From: Paraphaeosphaeria minitans
Taxonomy: Eukaryota; Ascomycota; Dothideomycetes; Pleosporales; Didymosphaeriaceae
Direction: 5' to 3'
Assembly: GCA_015832175.1 (NCBI GenBank)
Contig: WJXW01000001.1
Coordinates: 3,906,001-3,970,000, forward strand
Length of the DNA: 64,000 nucleotides
This document shows, in pieces, positions 44,977 to 55,566 of the stretch (the first letter of the stretch is position 1; each line of letters opens with the position of its first letter). Below the pieces are notes generated by a model. That model made no database searches. It worked only from the letters and a program-made list of their open reading frames with translations, and had not been told where the DNA came from. A program made the position numbers and the translations under genes.

Positions 44977-45593
44977 TGCGCGAGGCGACTGCAGTGTTCT
45001 CATTCTGGGTTGCTGTTCTAAAGGAATGGCGTCGTGTCGTTCCGTATGACCATGTGGGATTTGAATCGCATTCCAGACCTGCCTCAACACAACTAAAATT
45101 GCCTAACATTTTGGCAGCCTTTAGACTTTGATAAAAGTGGCGGTCTATGCCATGTTTCCTTGAAGAAGAAATTGATATATCCTCCTTCTGTGGTCAGGTC
45201 GGTTAACTTGATGTACACATAGCATAGGTACAATGCGAGATCAGGTGCATTCTCCGACCAGCAAGACTCATGGCAGCATACGAGACCGTACGTATAGATA
45301 CGCCCGGAGTATGTTCCGAGCAAGGAAACGCTGAAAGGGTGATATCAAGTATACCGAAATACTGGTTGGTAGCAAGGGGTCGCCGCTCATGGAGTCCAAG
45401 AAAACAGTGTTTGTGAGACATTTATTCGCTGGACTTTATTCCATTTCCATGGACTTTAGAAGCTAGTCGTTTTAACAACTAGGCCTGGTCGCTGCTGACT
45501 TGTACGATACTACTCGAGCACAACTTGTTCGCCAAATTTTGGGAACTCGTAGGTCTCGCTGCACAAGCCGTCATCACAACGACCAATTGGGAG
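44977..45593. other. Intergenic spacer
   Basis: Further upstream sequence of the secreted protein gene and the 3' flank of the six-hairpin glycosidase gene. No gene is seen. Confidence 0.5.
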
Positions 45594-47844
45594 TCACACA
45601 TCCTCTTCATGGACAGCCAAGAAAGTCAAGCTCCAAAGCTGTATGATGTCGCTCTCGGTAGTGGAAAACGCGCTCAGTGGCACCGGCTGGTACCCGTTAT
45701 TGTACTCCCAACTCCAGACCTCCCCACTCAGTTGGGCACGGTTTTTGTCAATCTTGTCCCAGAGAGCCTTGTAGGCGTCTCTAGCCTTGCTGCGAAGATC
45801 TGTATTGCAGAAATCTACGGTAGGGTTAGTGATTTGTACGCCGTCAATAAAAATAACGAGGGAATCGCTTACCAGGTGCACCATCAGCATCGCAACGGGC
45901 GAGCTGACGACCAAGGCCAGCTGCCATCATGGCCAACTGCCAGCTCCACACCACAGTGCCGTGATAGTCGGAGTTCTTGAACTGGTCCGAAATTGATTTG
46001 TCGCCGGCGTACGCAGGATTTGCCACAAACAATCCAACATCAGTAGATAATCCCACAGGGAAATTTTGCAGGATGTGGTCGGCGGTTTGATCAAGGAAAA
46101 GGCTGAGCTGGTCTTGATCTGTAGTGTTGAGTAAGAAATGGCGGAAGCAATCATCCGTATTCATCACGCGGACCGGTTTGTTATTGACACCTCCAAGAGC
46201 AAGGGAATAGAATGTAATGTTGCCCGTTATCTGGTCGGTGTTTGGAGGGCCTGCCAGAGCAGCATCGGAGACGTACTGTTCGACGAGCTGTTGGGCATCG
46301 CTTTGAGAAACGGACACTTCGAAGAACCTCAACGTCTCATCTTCCCAGACTTGCGCGTACTTATCTGCGGTATCCGCCCATTCTGGGTGATCCGGGAATA
46401 TACCTGCTTGAGACAACGTGGCGATTGCACGTAAGCCGGCGGGCACAAGAGCTGTGTTGACGTCGTATGGGATACGACCTCCTCCCAATCCTGAACCTGA
46501 GTCTCGCCATTCGCCTACTGATTCACCGTCTTTAAGGTGGATCAGGTTGGATGCAACATGGCTTGAGACAAAGGGTGCGGTGGTGTTCATGATCTTCTCG
46601 GCAGTACGCTGTGCTAGCTCACAGTAGGCGACCCCTGCGTTTTCCTCCAAGAACGTAGCCTTTTTGGTGAGAAACGGTGCTGCCCTGCTCCGTCCAGTGT
46701 CTGTGTTTATAAAGTAGTCTCGCATCAATACGGGAAGAAGGAAGTCCGTATCAACCATCTTATAGTCGCAAGCGGGTGCGCTCGAATCGATGCCCTTCTG
46801 GCGAGCGAGGAACGATGCATAGTCTCCTAGGTTCTCTTCGTGGCAGACTGTTCCGTCCGTATTATTGATGCGTTCGATTACTGCTCCAATGATAGCCTCA
46901 AGTGCGCCACCTTCTCCTTGACTGAGAATGTTCTGCATCAGAAGCGCCGAGAGCATGCTATCGCGACCAAAGTAGGTCAGAAACCTCCAGGATCCGGCGA
47001 GCAACTTGTTCGAATAAGACAGGAAAGACAACGACGTTATTAGTTCTACGCTTTCCTTGACGAGACCTTGGGATGCGTTATTGAGTACCTCCGAAGCGCT
47101 CAGCTGGTCCGATTGAGGGTAGTTGAAAGTTGCCCTGAATGCGTAGGTTCCTGTACCGAAACGGAGCCTACATATCATTTTAGAATTGCGCGCAAGAGCC
47201 GAAGAGTATGCATACTTCCACTTATCACCGGTGATGATTTGGACCGCTTCTGCACCGGAGGCGGGCGTAAAGTCAATCCATGTGGTAGTCACGCCATCGA
47301 ACCAAGTCCGGTAGAACTGGCCTCCGTCGCTGCCAAACTTCTCTGTCACGACCGCGTTCTGGACGTCCGGACTGAGTATGCCTCCACCCTCAGAGTAGTC
47401 GCGGATGGAGCGGATGGAGCCAAGGATGGGCAGAGTGAGAAGAGCTGGCGTATTGAAACGAATGAGACCCTTTACACCTACTCGTGCATTCTCATTCTTG
47501 GCACCATCAGGTGCGGGCTCGTTGACAGTTTCCAAGACCTCGCCATCCGTAGTCGAACTCTCCAGGTGCAGGCCAAGCGTTTCGTTGTTCTCGGCCTCGA
47601 AGTACGCCGCTGCTCCGCTGTTGCCCGCTGGCCATGCTACAAGCAGCCGTGGTTTGGCATTGGAGTTGTTGGTGTTGGCGTCTGGGCTTGTGACGATGAC
47701 ATGGGAGCTGGTGATGCAGTCGGAGAGAAAGTAGTTCTGGTATGGGGCTTCTGTAAGATGCAACCTCGACGCTGGACAGTCTGCAGCAAGTGTGCAGCCG
47801 ACCGAGGCTGCCAACAAACACCAGAGCACGAGAATGGTAGCCAT
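45594..47844 (-). CDS. Secreted six-hairpin glycosidase, debranching-enzyme-like
   Basis: Exons 47844-45873 and 45814-45594 (58-base intron) encode 730 residues. I start at 47844 because this ATG begins a signal peptide (MATILVLWCLLAASVGCTLA) and because a TATA-like element sits only a few bases before the alternative in-frame ATG at 47898. The central region has WRFLTYFGRDSMLSALLMQN, then CHEENLGDYASF and SVGEWRDSGSGLGGGRIPYD; acidic residues in such positions serve catalysis in the (alpha/alpha)6 barrel of amylo-1,6-glucosidase/GH15/GH63-type enzymes. The N-terminal part is beta-rich with several N-glycosylation sites. Many fungal homologues are annotated as glycogen debranching enzyme, but a secreted one must act on outside glycans; substrate unknown. 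Confidence 0.82.
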
Positions 47845-47901
47845 GAGGCAGTTGAGACTAGACTTGCGAGGGTTGATCAACGGATCCGAGATGTACACAG
47901 T

Positions 47902-47911
47902 GTATTTAAAT
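47902..47911 (-). promoter_or_regulatory. TATA-like element of the six-hairpin glycosidase gene
   Basis: The minus strand reads TTTAAATACA about 60 bases before the ATG at 47844. Its position argues against starting the protein at 47898. Confidence 0.45.
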
Positions 47912-48793
47912 TCAAAGGTACAGGTCAGGTACCCGTCAGGTACCTACCGCAGCGCCCGTGCGTCATTCGGGCGTTAGGCCCTAAGCATGCATGTGGCTGT
48001 GGGGTGAGAGATGTGGGCATGGTGATGGAGTGGAACACCGCGAAGCTGTACATGAAAATGGCGTTACACATCCATCTTCCCCATGAATATCAGTGTATCC
48101 ACGCGACATTATTCTCCTCCATGGCTTTGCACAATCCATAGAATACATGACTCTACAGGGAGACTTATGCCCAGCTGGCGTGTGCGAATCGCAACAGCCA
48201 CCCCAGTACGACCCCAGTAACGTCATGCAGCATGCCCGCTACCTCATTTCGGTGTGTTTCGTGCATTTGATAATGCAGACACGCCAGGCAAAAGAGGGGT
48301 CAAAGGACTGTTTGCAGATCATATGGCCGTTCACCTCGGTGTCTTTGGCTCGATGCAACGCTGAGGGGGTGGCCGGCTAACAGACGCTAGTTCTGGAAGC
48401 GGACTAGCTTACAAGCGGAGAATTATCGTCTGATGCATTGAACCTTGCAACCTTCCTATCGTCCTTGATCCTGTGCCTCGTCTGCTTTTCGTCGACTGCG
48501 CCCCTCCTGCTGTGAACATCTCGGACTGTCGACCGCACCAGTCCGGAATGGCCCTATGATCATCGGGCAATGCTGTGATTAAGCAGGTCATAACCACCAA
48601 GTGCCAAGGTTCTTTCCACTTGAGCTGGGAATCTCCAATCTCACGTCTACTGCGGAGCATGAAATAAAATCACATTATCGACCAAAGTGTCCTACCCTCG
48701 TGCACGCTAAGGTGCTGCCCACACGCCAACCAGCCTGATCAATATGCACTAAAGATCCGACCAACTCCCAGGACACTCCACATGCACCCTTTC
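47912..48793. other. Intergenic spacer
   Basis: Upstream region of the glycosidase gene and 3' flank of the esterase gene. No gene is supported. Confidence 0.5.
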
Positions 48794-49557
48794 TTACGCG
48801 ATGAACTTGACCGCCGTGGCCGTCCCCTGCTCCGCCTTAGCCGCCGTAAAAGCCTGAAGCAATGCTGGATACCAGACAGCCATCATCTTCTGGTCCCCTG
48901 AAGCATTCGGATGCACGCCATCGCGCAAGTCAGACGAGGAGAAGCCGGTGTACTGGTCCACGACCCAGATAGGTGACTCTGTCTTGTTGAGTCCGTCAGC
49001 CCACGTCGGTAGCAGAGCGTTGAGCTGCTGAATCTTGGTGTTATATGAGCCGATGCCCATGGGAATGATTTGTGCGACCTGTACATGCTCAGCTCACAGT
49101 CACAGGATAAGACCGGTATTCTTACCACAATCTTCATCTTCGGATTATGCGTCCTCATCGTCCCCACCAACTTTGTAAACGCCGCAATGATATCCGCCAC
49201 ATTCTTGTTCTGCTGCACGATGTCGTTGGTCCCCAGGTGCATAGTAATCACGTCCGCGGGATTCGTCTTCAGCCAGCCATCCAGCTGGTTCTTGTTCGCG
49301 ATATCGATGGCCAGGAAGCCCGAGTGACCTTCGTTGTCGCGATCATACTTGGTATCTTTGCAGTTGTTCTCCGTCTTGCCGCTGCCGACGAAGTTCACGG
49401 ATGCCCACTCTGTACTCTGGAGCTTCTCCCAGAGGAGCGCGCGCCAGCAGATAATCTCGGTGATCGAGTCACCAAAAGGCATGTAACGGAGTGTGGCATT
49501 CTGGGCGGTGGTGAGCCCGAGGAGGGGGAGTAACAAGAGGACTTTGAGGGAAACCAT
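48794..49557 (-). CDS. Secreted CE3-type acetyl esterase (SGNH hydrolase)
   Basis: Exons 49557-49126 and 49078-48794 (47-base intron, GTAAGA donor) encode 238 residues. Signal peptide MVSLKVLLLLPLLGLTTA, then LRYMPFGDSITEIICWRALL: the serine of GDSI is the nucleophile, and the ITEI-x-CWR context is typical of carbohydrate esterase family 3. HLGTNDI gives the oxyanion Asn, and DLRDGVHPNASG gives the Asp-x-x-His pair. CE3 enzymes remove acetyl groups from xylan, which fits with the nearby LPMO and glycosidase as part of plant-wall breakdown. A TATAAAAG element lies about 70 bases upstream. The length is usual for single-domain fungal CE3. Confidence 0.92.
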
Positions 49558-49625
49558 TGTAGGTAAGGCTCAATACTGAGCTGGTGGAGTGGGATGCTGC
49601 TAGGAATATCAGGTCACTTTCCGCT

Positions 49626-49633
49626 CTTTTATA
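49626..49633 (-). promoter_or_regulatory. TATA box of the CE3 esterase gene
   Basis: Reads TATAAAAG on the minus strand about 70 bases before the start codon. Confidence 0.6.
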
Positions 49634-50402
49634 TGCCTGTGTATAGGTCACGTCGGATGTATTTCGGGGATGGCAAAGTTCACATAGACCGGCGTCCTAG
49701 TGATGCGTCGCTCCTCCCAGAGACGCCAGTTCATCACGTCTAACACCGAAAGCGACCGCCGAAAAAATTGCGAAGACGAGTGCCGAGATATCTCGAAATC
49801 CACTTTGGCACTTCGGTTTCCAGGAAGCACATGGCATACATGCAATATAAGAGGCGCGGCATGGGTGCGAACCTGGCTAAATGGGCCGAATCCAGCAACC
49901 GGTCATATATAAAGATTGGTAACGGCGACGCTAGGTATAAAACGCGGGGTCATGCGAGAATTACATGTTGTCGGTTGAACGGGCCATGTATGATGGTGTT
50001 GGCTCGGTTCGAGAAGTGATGGGTGAAAGGATCCAAAACCAATACAATATATCTCGTTCGATCACATCGCAACGCCTAGCACGGTGTGCAAATTTCCATG
50101 GACATCGCGAATTTTCCACGACACTTTCTCCATACGTGATGTCGTAAACAGAACGTTCCCATCGTATCAAAGGCAGCGACAACTAAATCGGGTTGACCTG
50201 CGTAAACTCATACTGAAAAAAGCTTGCATCCATAAGGAGGATGATTCTCACTTTCATCATATCGACCAAATCCTGACATCTCAAAACACTTGCAAGAGCC
50301 ACGCAGCTACATAGACACATCCCCCCCCCATGCGCTCCAAAAGCTCATACTCATACTCATACTCATCCTCCCCATCCACCATCCCGTTCAGCTTCTCTTT
50401 AC
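49634..50402. other. Intergenic spacer
   Basis: No gene is supported. The right end carries a short run of CATACT/CTCATACTCATACTCAT repeats at about 50345-50372. Confidence 0.5.
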
Positions 50403-50909
50403 TCAGAGCTGCACTCCCACCCTTTTCCTTCCCTCTCCAGCACGCCTGTCATCGCCCTCCAACAACGCCTCCTGTACCTTTCTCCCCATGCCATCCCCCA
50501 ACATTTTCAAACGTTCCTCCTTCTCAACCTCCTCATTAGTGCGCCGCACAACAGCAACCCAAGCAGCCACGTCGTCTCGCCTGTCACCCAATCTCTTCCG
50601 CGATTCACGCTCAATGGCCTGTCGTTTCTCCGCAGTCGTGGGAGAGGCTTCGTCGTCGGCCATGGAACCGTCAGTTGGCGTTTGTGCGAGCCCTATTTGA
50701 TTCTTGTCGGGATTGAATCCTTCTTCAACGTGCCCGGAGGGGACAGGTTCAGCCGGGATAGCGTAGTCATTGTCGTCTGTATCTTCCTCAGCATAGTTCT
50801 GCTCTGCTGCGACGAATATTCTGGTGAGATCTCGGAAGTATAAAAAGGTAAAAGCCCCGAAGAAGAGACCCGATATGAGATAACCAGGAGAAGGGAGCCC
50901 GTTGGGCAT
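50403..50909 (-). CDS. Small single-pass membrane protein, unknown function
   Basis: Single exon, 168 residues from the ATG at 50909. The frame is open further upstream to 51143, but that part lacks protein character and would place the hydrophobic segment internally, so the shorter form is preferred. The N-terminus MPNGLPSPGYLISGLFFGAF holds the only membrane segment (about 8-28), followed by FRDLTRIFVAAEQNYAEEDT. The rest is charged and probably disordered, with a C-terminal helix rich in Glu, Arg and Lys (EKRQAIERESRKRLGDRRDD). It could be an organelle outer-membrane or ER tail protein. No motif identifies it. Confidence 0.65.
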   Translation of the reverse strand: MPNGLPSPGYLISGLFFGAFTFLYFRDLTRIFVAAEQNYAEEDTDDNDYAIPAEPVPSGHVEEGFNPDKNQIGLAQTPTDGSMADDEASPTTAEKRQAIERESRKRLGDRRDDVAAWVAVVRRTNEEVEKEERLKMLGDGMGRKVQEALLEGDDRRAGEGRKRVGVQL

Positions 50910-51139
50910 TGTGGAAAAGCACAACACCAACGACTGACGCGCGGGAGGTGGGTGGGCGATGGGATTAAAGGCTTGAAAACGGGTTTGGTTGTTGGCAGTT
51001 TGTGTGCAACGCAAACTGTGGGCTGAGACACTCTCGTGCACTGGGCACTTGAGTCCACATTCACTCGTCGCTCTCTCACGCACACTGTCGCTGTTAACAC
51101 GCATGAATATCCACTGGATTCCATTCCAAGGCCCAAATT

Positions 51140-51972
51140 TCACCGCCTGCCAATTCCGAGCACCTTCGATGCCGCCCCACTGACCTTCAACACATCTCTG
51201 TACGTCAAACTAAATCTTGCACCTCGTTCGTTCCTTCCACCCTCAAAGGCACTGCTATCACCCAACAGAGCCCAGTTAGCCACCGTCTCCTCCCTAAGCC
51301 CCTCATCCACCTCCACAGGTGCAATTCCATGCAGCAAGTCTGCGTAGGCAGCACCCGTCGTGACAAGCAGACTCCTCGGCTCCTGTAGAATCCGTGTTGG
51401 CACAGCGTACTTCTCCTCCTCCCCTTGACCTTTCCCTCCAAACCCAAACTCTCCTTCGTTCGTAGTGGCAGTACACTTCCCCGTAATATGCAAGCACAAA
51501 CTCCCGCCCAAACTCACCGTTGCAACAACAGGCGCATACGCGGCGCCGTCTTCATGCGGCATGATCCCTTCACCCTTCTCATACTTATTGATAAGCACGT
51601 GATTTGGCTGCTGGTGCGGCGTGTTGTCGAAGATGCCGAGCTTCTTGCAGCGCTCTGCGATGGGTTTCATCAGGTAGGGCGGTAACGGCGCGCCGAGGAG
51701 GGTGTTGTTCTTGGTAAGGGTGGAGGGGTGGGCTTGGAGGCGGCGGTGGGAGAGAGTGATCCAGCGGTTGCCGGGAATCTAGGTGCATTAGTATCGCGAA
51801 GGAGAGACCTGGGCTTTTGACATGGAGTTCTGGAGAGGATGAGCATGCCTACCTTGTCCAATATGGACGCTTCTTCCTCTGCCGTGATGAAGTTGGGAAT
51901 GTAGTAGAACTCAGGTGGCAAAGAGGCAATTCTGAAAGCTTCGAGGCCTTCACGCCCATTTAATGAGTCCAT
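51140..51972 (-). CDS. AlkB-like Fe(II)/2-oxoglutarate dioxygenase (ALKBH6 type)
   Basis: Exons 51972-51853 and 51778-51140 (74-base intron) encode 252 residues. An in-frame ATG at 52026 could add 18 residues. The N-terminus EFYYIPNFITAEEEASIL is the usual AlkB entry segment, then GNRWITLSHRRLQAHPS. The iron ligands are His and Asp of MPHEDGAAYAP and His of LLHGIAP; Arg in RFSLTYRDV binds 2-oxoglutarate. NHVLINKYEKGEGIMPHEDG is characteristic of the ALKBH6 branch, whose exact substrate (nucleic acid, possibly tRNA or DNA) is debated. An inserted Gly/Glu-rich loop (EGEFGFGGKGQGEEEKY) is fungal-type. Same strand and 230 bases upstream of the small membrane protein gene. Confidence 0.9.
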
Positions 51973-52509
51973 CTTGGGTACAATGACCGGGAAAGTGGTC
52001 TTGATCTTTGGTGTGGTGGCGAGCAAGTGGAGTCATTGGTGGCGGCTACTTCATGGGCAGGTGCGACCACGCTCGTTTAGGCACCAAAAGTCACGTGCAT
52101 GGCCTAGGTAATTTGGTGCCCTGGGCTGTTCAACATTGCGATCGAATCGGGAATCAAAACCAAGATAAGATCAAGTCTAAAACATGTGCAGAGTTCAGCG
52201 GCACTTTGACGCCATAATTGCTACTCTAAAATATACATCTAAGCAACCACCTGTCATCGAGTCTCAACAAGGGAGCGTGCCACTTGACCTCTATAATTGC
52301 GCCGATAAAAACGTACCCAACCAAACGCTCAACATATACAAATGAGATGTCCACATAGGAAACATTACAACGCCATGAAGAAGACAATGCGAAGAGCGAG
52401 GCTGCGGAATGTCCAGATCCAAACGAGCACCAGCAAGCGTTGAAACGATAACCAAAGACGATGAAAAGAGATCAGGAACGAGGAGGGTAAGGAGCCCCAA
52501 GAACGGCGC
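51973..52509. other. Intergenic spacer
   Basis: Short promoter region of the dioxygenase gene followed by the 3' flank of the F-box gene, both on the minus strand. No gene is seen. Confidence 0.5.
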
Positions 52510-54603
52510 TCACATCACACTGCAGCCGCCAGGTCCACTTCGAGCACGGCGACGACGACCAACACCGCCTGTGCCTACACCAATGCCACCCTCTTCCTCA
52601 TCAGCATGCATCATCTGTGCTTCGCGCGCACGTCTCCGTCGCCGTCGGGCACCAGCGCCGCCCACGCTAGCCTCTTCATTCATCATCATCCAATCGGCCC
52701 ACTTGCGCTCCAGACGTGCAGCTGCAGCAAAGTCACCCCGCAAGACGCGCTTCGTGTGCTCTTCAACCGTAGGCTGCCAGTTGTAGAAGCATTTGAGGCC
52801 AATAATCTCGCGCGGGTAGGATGGCATGTTCGACTGTGACCCAGGCGAGGGACGCGAGATCTCTGCGTTCCGGGACAGCACTTCGCGTACGCCCGTCCAG
52901 GTCACGTTTGCGCAGTCGTAAGCCACGATGCGAAGACCAACGGTGGGACGCTCCGTGGCAGTCAGTGCTCGCGCATGGCGGTTGCGGGTGCGGATGCACG
53001 ATGCGGCTTCCGCAAGCACAAGGTCGGAGATTCGCGTGTTGTCCATCTCCAGGGAACAGAGGCTTGAGCACGCTTTGAGGACTGGAAGCATTCCTGCATC
53101 GCCCAGCGATTCGCAATACGAGACGCAGAGGTGCTTGAGGTGACTTGCGCACATTGAAGAAGCCAGCGTCTTCAGCACCTCATTCGTCAAACCGTCCAGC
53201 TCTTCCATATCCAAATGAGTAAGAACAGGTAGCGTCGGCAGCAGTGTAGTAAGAGCGTCGTCGGTCAAGCTGTGGCATTTGGACAGTTGAAGGCCCTCCA
53301 AGTAGGGAACGTTGTGTGCCAGCTTCTTTACCCCGGTGTCGGTGATGCCGCGGCATCGGGTGAGGTCCAGATGCTTCAGTCGTCGCGGCGGAACGATGGG
53401 TCGTCCGGTGAGTAGGTCAAATTCGCTGTCGACGCCTTCGACCAACGCAGCAAGAGAGTCGTCGTTGAGGCTGTCGCAGTTCATGAGAACAAGCCTCTCC
53501 AGGGTGTTGCGCTTGAACAACTCAAACATAAAATCAACGTCATCCCAACCGCGTACTTCTCCAGCACGCATATCTTTCAGGTTCGGGCAGCTTTCGACGA
53601 CTTTGCGGAGACCTCTCGTGTCAATGTTATTGCACCACGACACGTTGAGATGCTCCACGCGCGGGCAGCGACTCGCCAATATCTTCATGGCGGCATTGGT
53701 TGCGCCAGCCAGACCGGACAGGTTGACGTGTACCAAGGACTCGTTCTGCAGCAAGAAGCAGTGGATTGACGTCCTATCGATCCGACATCCTTCCAAGGAA
53801 AAGTTTTCGAGGTTACGGCACGCATCGATGAGACCCTTTTTGCTCCATTGCTCTCGCAATTGCACGCATCCGCGAAGGTTGAGATCACGCACGAACGGAC
53901 CGGCTGCGGTGATGATGTTGACCAGAGCGTCGGCAGTGATATCGCGATAAAATCCAGACGTATCCAAGTCGCTCCAAAGCTGGCCATCGAAGCACATGGA
54001 GTACCACGTTTTTGACACGGCGGAGCATCGTACAATCTCTTTCGGCTCGAGATGGCGCAAGATGTGCGTACGGATCTCAGCCGGCATGTCGGACCAGAAG
54101 TTGAAGTTTGGCCTTTGTTGCACGCGCTTCTGGATCGGGCGCGAGAAGTAGTCGCCCTCGGCTTCGATCCCGTCCTTGGTCAAGGGCCGAAATTCGGATG
54201 GAATAGGCGCGGTGTAGGGCCCATCGGGACTGAAGACTCGAAAACGCGCCTTCTCATCGTACAGAGGGCTGGCGGGGGGGCTATTGGCGACCGAAGTGGG
54301 AGCCGTCGAGAAGCCGGCCGAGAGCTCCGAGGAGTAGGAGGTGCCGTACGACTGGTACGGCGATGCACCCGATGCCAACGACACACACGACATGGAGGCT
54401 TTGCTTGTGCCTCGCATGCTGTGCGAGCGAGGGCGGCTCAGTCCAGCTAGGCTGGGTGACGAGCCCATCCGTTGTAGCCCATGAAGAAGGCGCTGACGGC
54501 CCTTCAGCTTGGGCCGGTCAATGCGTATAGGCTCACTCGGCGTCGGCGGAGTCATGTCGCCGGGAGTGTTGACGACGACCGAGTCGATTGACAATGGCTC
54601 CAT
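52510..54603 (-). CDS. F-box and leucine-rich-repeat protein with CaaX end
   Basis: Single exon, 697 residues from the ATG at 54603. The frame is open upstream, but there it reads through a GGA-type repeat as a poly-Pro run, which I regard as leader. Residues 1 to about 170 are Ser/Pro-rich. The F-box lies near 172-216 (NFWSDMPAEIRTHILRHLEP...KTWYSMC). Cysteine-containing LRRs follow (for example LVHVNLSGLAGATNAAMKIL, HLDLTRCRGITDTGVKKLAH). A C-terminal Arg/Gly-rich tail ends in GPGGCSVM. F-box/LRR proteins such as yeast Grr1 or human FBXL2 deliver substrates to SCF ubiquitin ligases. FBXL2 and FBXL20 also carry CaaX ends that fix them to membranes, so the CSVM end here (Met-type, farnesyl-preferring) suggests a membrane-bound SCF adaptor; that is inference. 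Confidence 0.9.
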   Translation of the reverse strand: MEPLSIDSVVVNTPGDMTPPTPSEPIRIDRPKLKGRQRLLHGLQRMGSSPSLAGLSRPRSHSMRGTSKASMSCVSLASGASPYQSYGTSYSSELSAGFSTAPTSVANSPPASPLYDEKARFRVFSPDGPYTAPIPSEFRPLTKDGIEAEGDYFSRPIQKRVQQRPNFNFWSDMPAEIRTHILRHLEPKEIVRCSAVSKTWYSMCFDGQLWSDLDTSGFYRDITADALVNIITAAGPFVRDLNLRGCVQLREQWSKKGLIDACRNLENFSLEGCRIDRTSIHCFLLQNESLVHVNLSGLAGATNAAMKILASRCPRVEHLNVSWCNNIDTRGLRKVVESCPNLKDMRAGEVRGWDDVDFMFELFKRNTLERLVLMNCDSLNDDSLAALVEGVDSEFDLLTGRPIVPPRRLKHLDLTRCRGITDTGVKKLAHNVPYLEGLQLSKCHSLTDDALTTLLPTLPVLTHLDMEELDGLTNEVLKTLASSMCASHLKHLCVSYCESLGDAGMLPVLKACSSLCSLEMDNTRISDLVLAEAASCIRTRNRHARALTATERPTVGLRIVAYDCANVTWTGVREVLSRNAEISRPSPGSQSNMPSYPREIIGLKCFYNWQPTVEEHTKRVLRGDFAAAARLERKWADWMMMNEEASVGGAGARRRRRRAREAQMMHADEEEGGIGVGTGGVGRRRRARSGPGGCSVM

Positions 54604-54624
54604 GGTAACGCGTGGAAAGGTGCG

Positions 54625-54710
54625 GAGAGGAGGAGGAGGAGGCGGAGGAGGAGGAGGAGGCGGAGGAGGAGGAGGCGGAGGAGGAAGAGGAGGCGGAGGA
54701 GGAAGAGGAG
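54625..54710. repeat. Imperfect GGA/GGC trinucleotide tract
   Basis: Runs of GGAGGAGGCGGAGGA-type sequence on the plus strand directly upstream of the F-box start codon; on the coding strand this is a pyrimidine tract (CCTCCTCC), common in fungal promoters and leaders. Confidence 0.85.
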
Positions 54711-54946
54711 CAGACTGGGCGTGTCGGACGGTGCGGTAAAACGGACGGTGCGGGCAAGCAGGCAGCGCAATGCAGTAAAGGACGGTACATGTGTTGAGGG
54801 TTGCCAGCAAATCGAAGTGTTGGCAACGCACAGAAGGGAACAGTCGGCGACGAACGGGTGGGACGGGGGAGAAGGAGCGCTGAACCGTTTACCGTGACCT
54901 GGATGCCGGCCCGGAGCTGTGGACGTCAGGGTGAGGGCAAGGGCGA

Positions 54947-54978
54947 CAAAGCAGCAAAGCAGCAAAGCAGCAAAGCAG
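54947..54978. repeat. 8-bp tandem repeat, four copies
   Basis: CAAAGCAG repeated four times without change. Confidence 0.9.
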
Positions 54979-55566
54979 CAGGACTTGTAGTCTACAATGT
55001 GCAGCGTACAGGTCACGTCGCGGGCTAGGTACAGCAGGTAGGGTAGATGGATAGGTAGGCGGTCGGCAGGGAGGGTATGGATCTAAGTGCCATGTGCATC
55101 GACTAGATAGTCACTACACAGCATCTGCCGGGTTGCGGGGATGGCGTTATCGGCGTTATCGATAGACTAGCGCCTCTCGGCACCGGGCACGCGCGCTTTG
55201 GCAGGTCAAGCGACCCCGTCGGAGCTGCCACGCGCCCCTCGTTGACCAAGTGCACTGAAACAGTGCGCCACCACCGCGATGGGAAAAGAAAGACAGGAAA
55301 AGGATGCAGTCTGTTGCAGTGCTTCTGCTGCAGAGCACCACCACAACAGGAAACCACGGCGAGCTCGTTGTTTGCGCTTCGACCCCAGCGGGTGGCCTGG
55401 GCGTGCAACACTGAACACGGTGCCGAAGACCATCGGCGCCGCACAGTCGCCTCTCGCCAATGCCAGGCCCACTTGAAGGTATCTGCGCGATGCCTTCTGT
55501 CGGCCGTCCGCGCCCTTCCTGTGGCCTTGTGCAGCAGCTGTAAAGACATGTCTCGCCTACTTCCAC

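Larger units (their letters stand above)
54604..55566. other. Promoter region of the F-box gene and spacer
   Basis: Contains a purine-rich GGA/GGC tract (54625-54710) and a four-copy 8-base repeat (54947-54978). Beyond that, open stretches on both strands overlap and reflect GC-rich composition only. Confidence 0.5.

Noticed and set aside
50910..51143. N-terminal extension of the small membrane protein
   Set aside because: Open by chance; composition is unlike protein and would bury the membrane segment in the middle.
54604..54831. Extension of the F-box protein by 76 residues including poly-Pro
   Set aside because: The extension reads through a purine/pyrimidine repeat and looks like leader sequence; the ATG at 54603 starts protein-like sequence.
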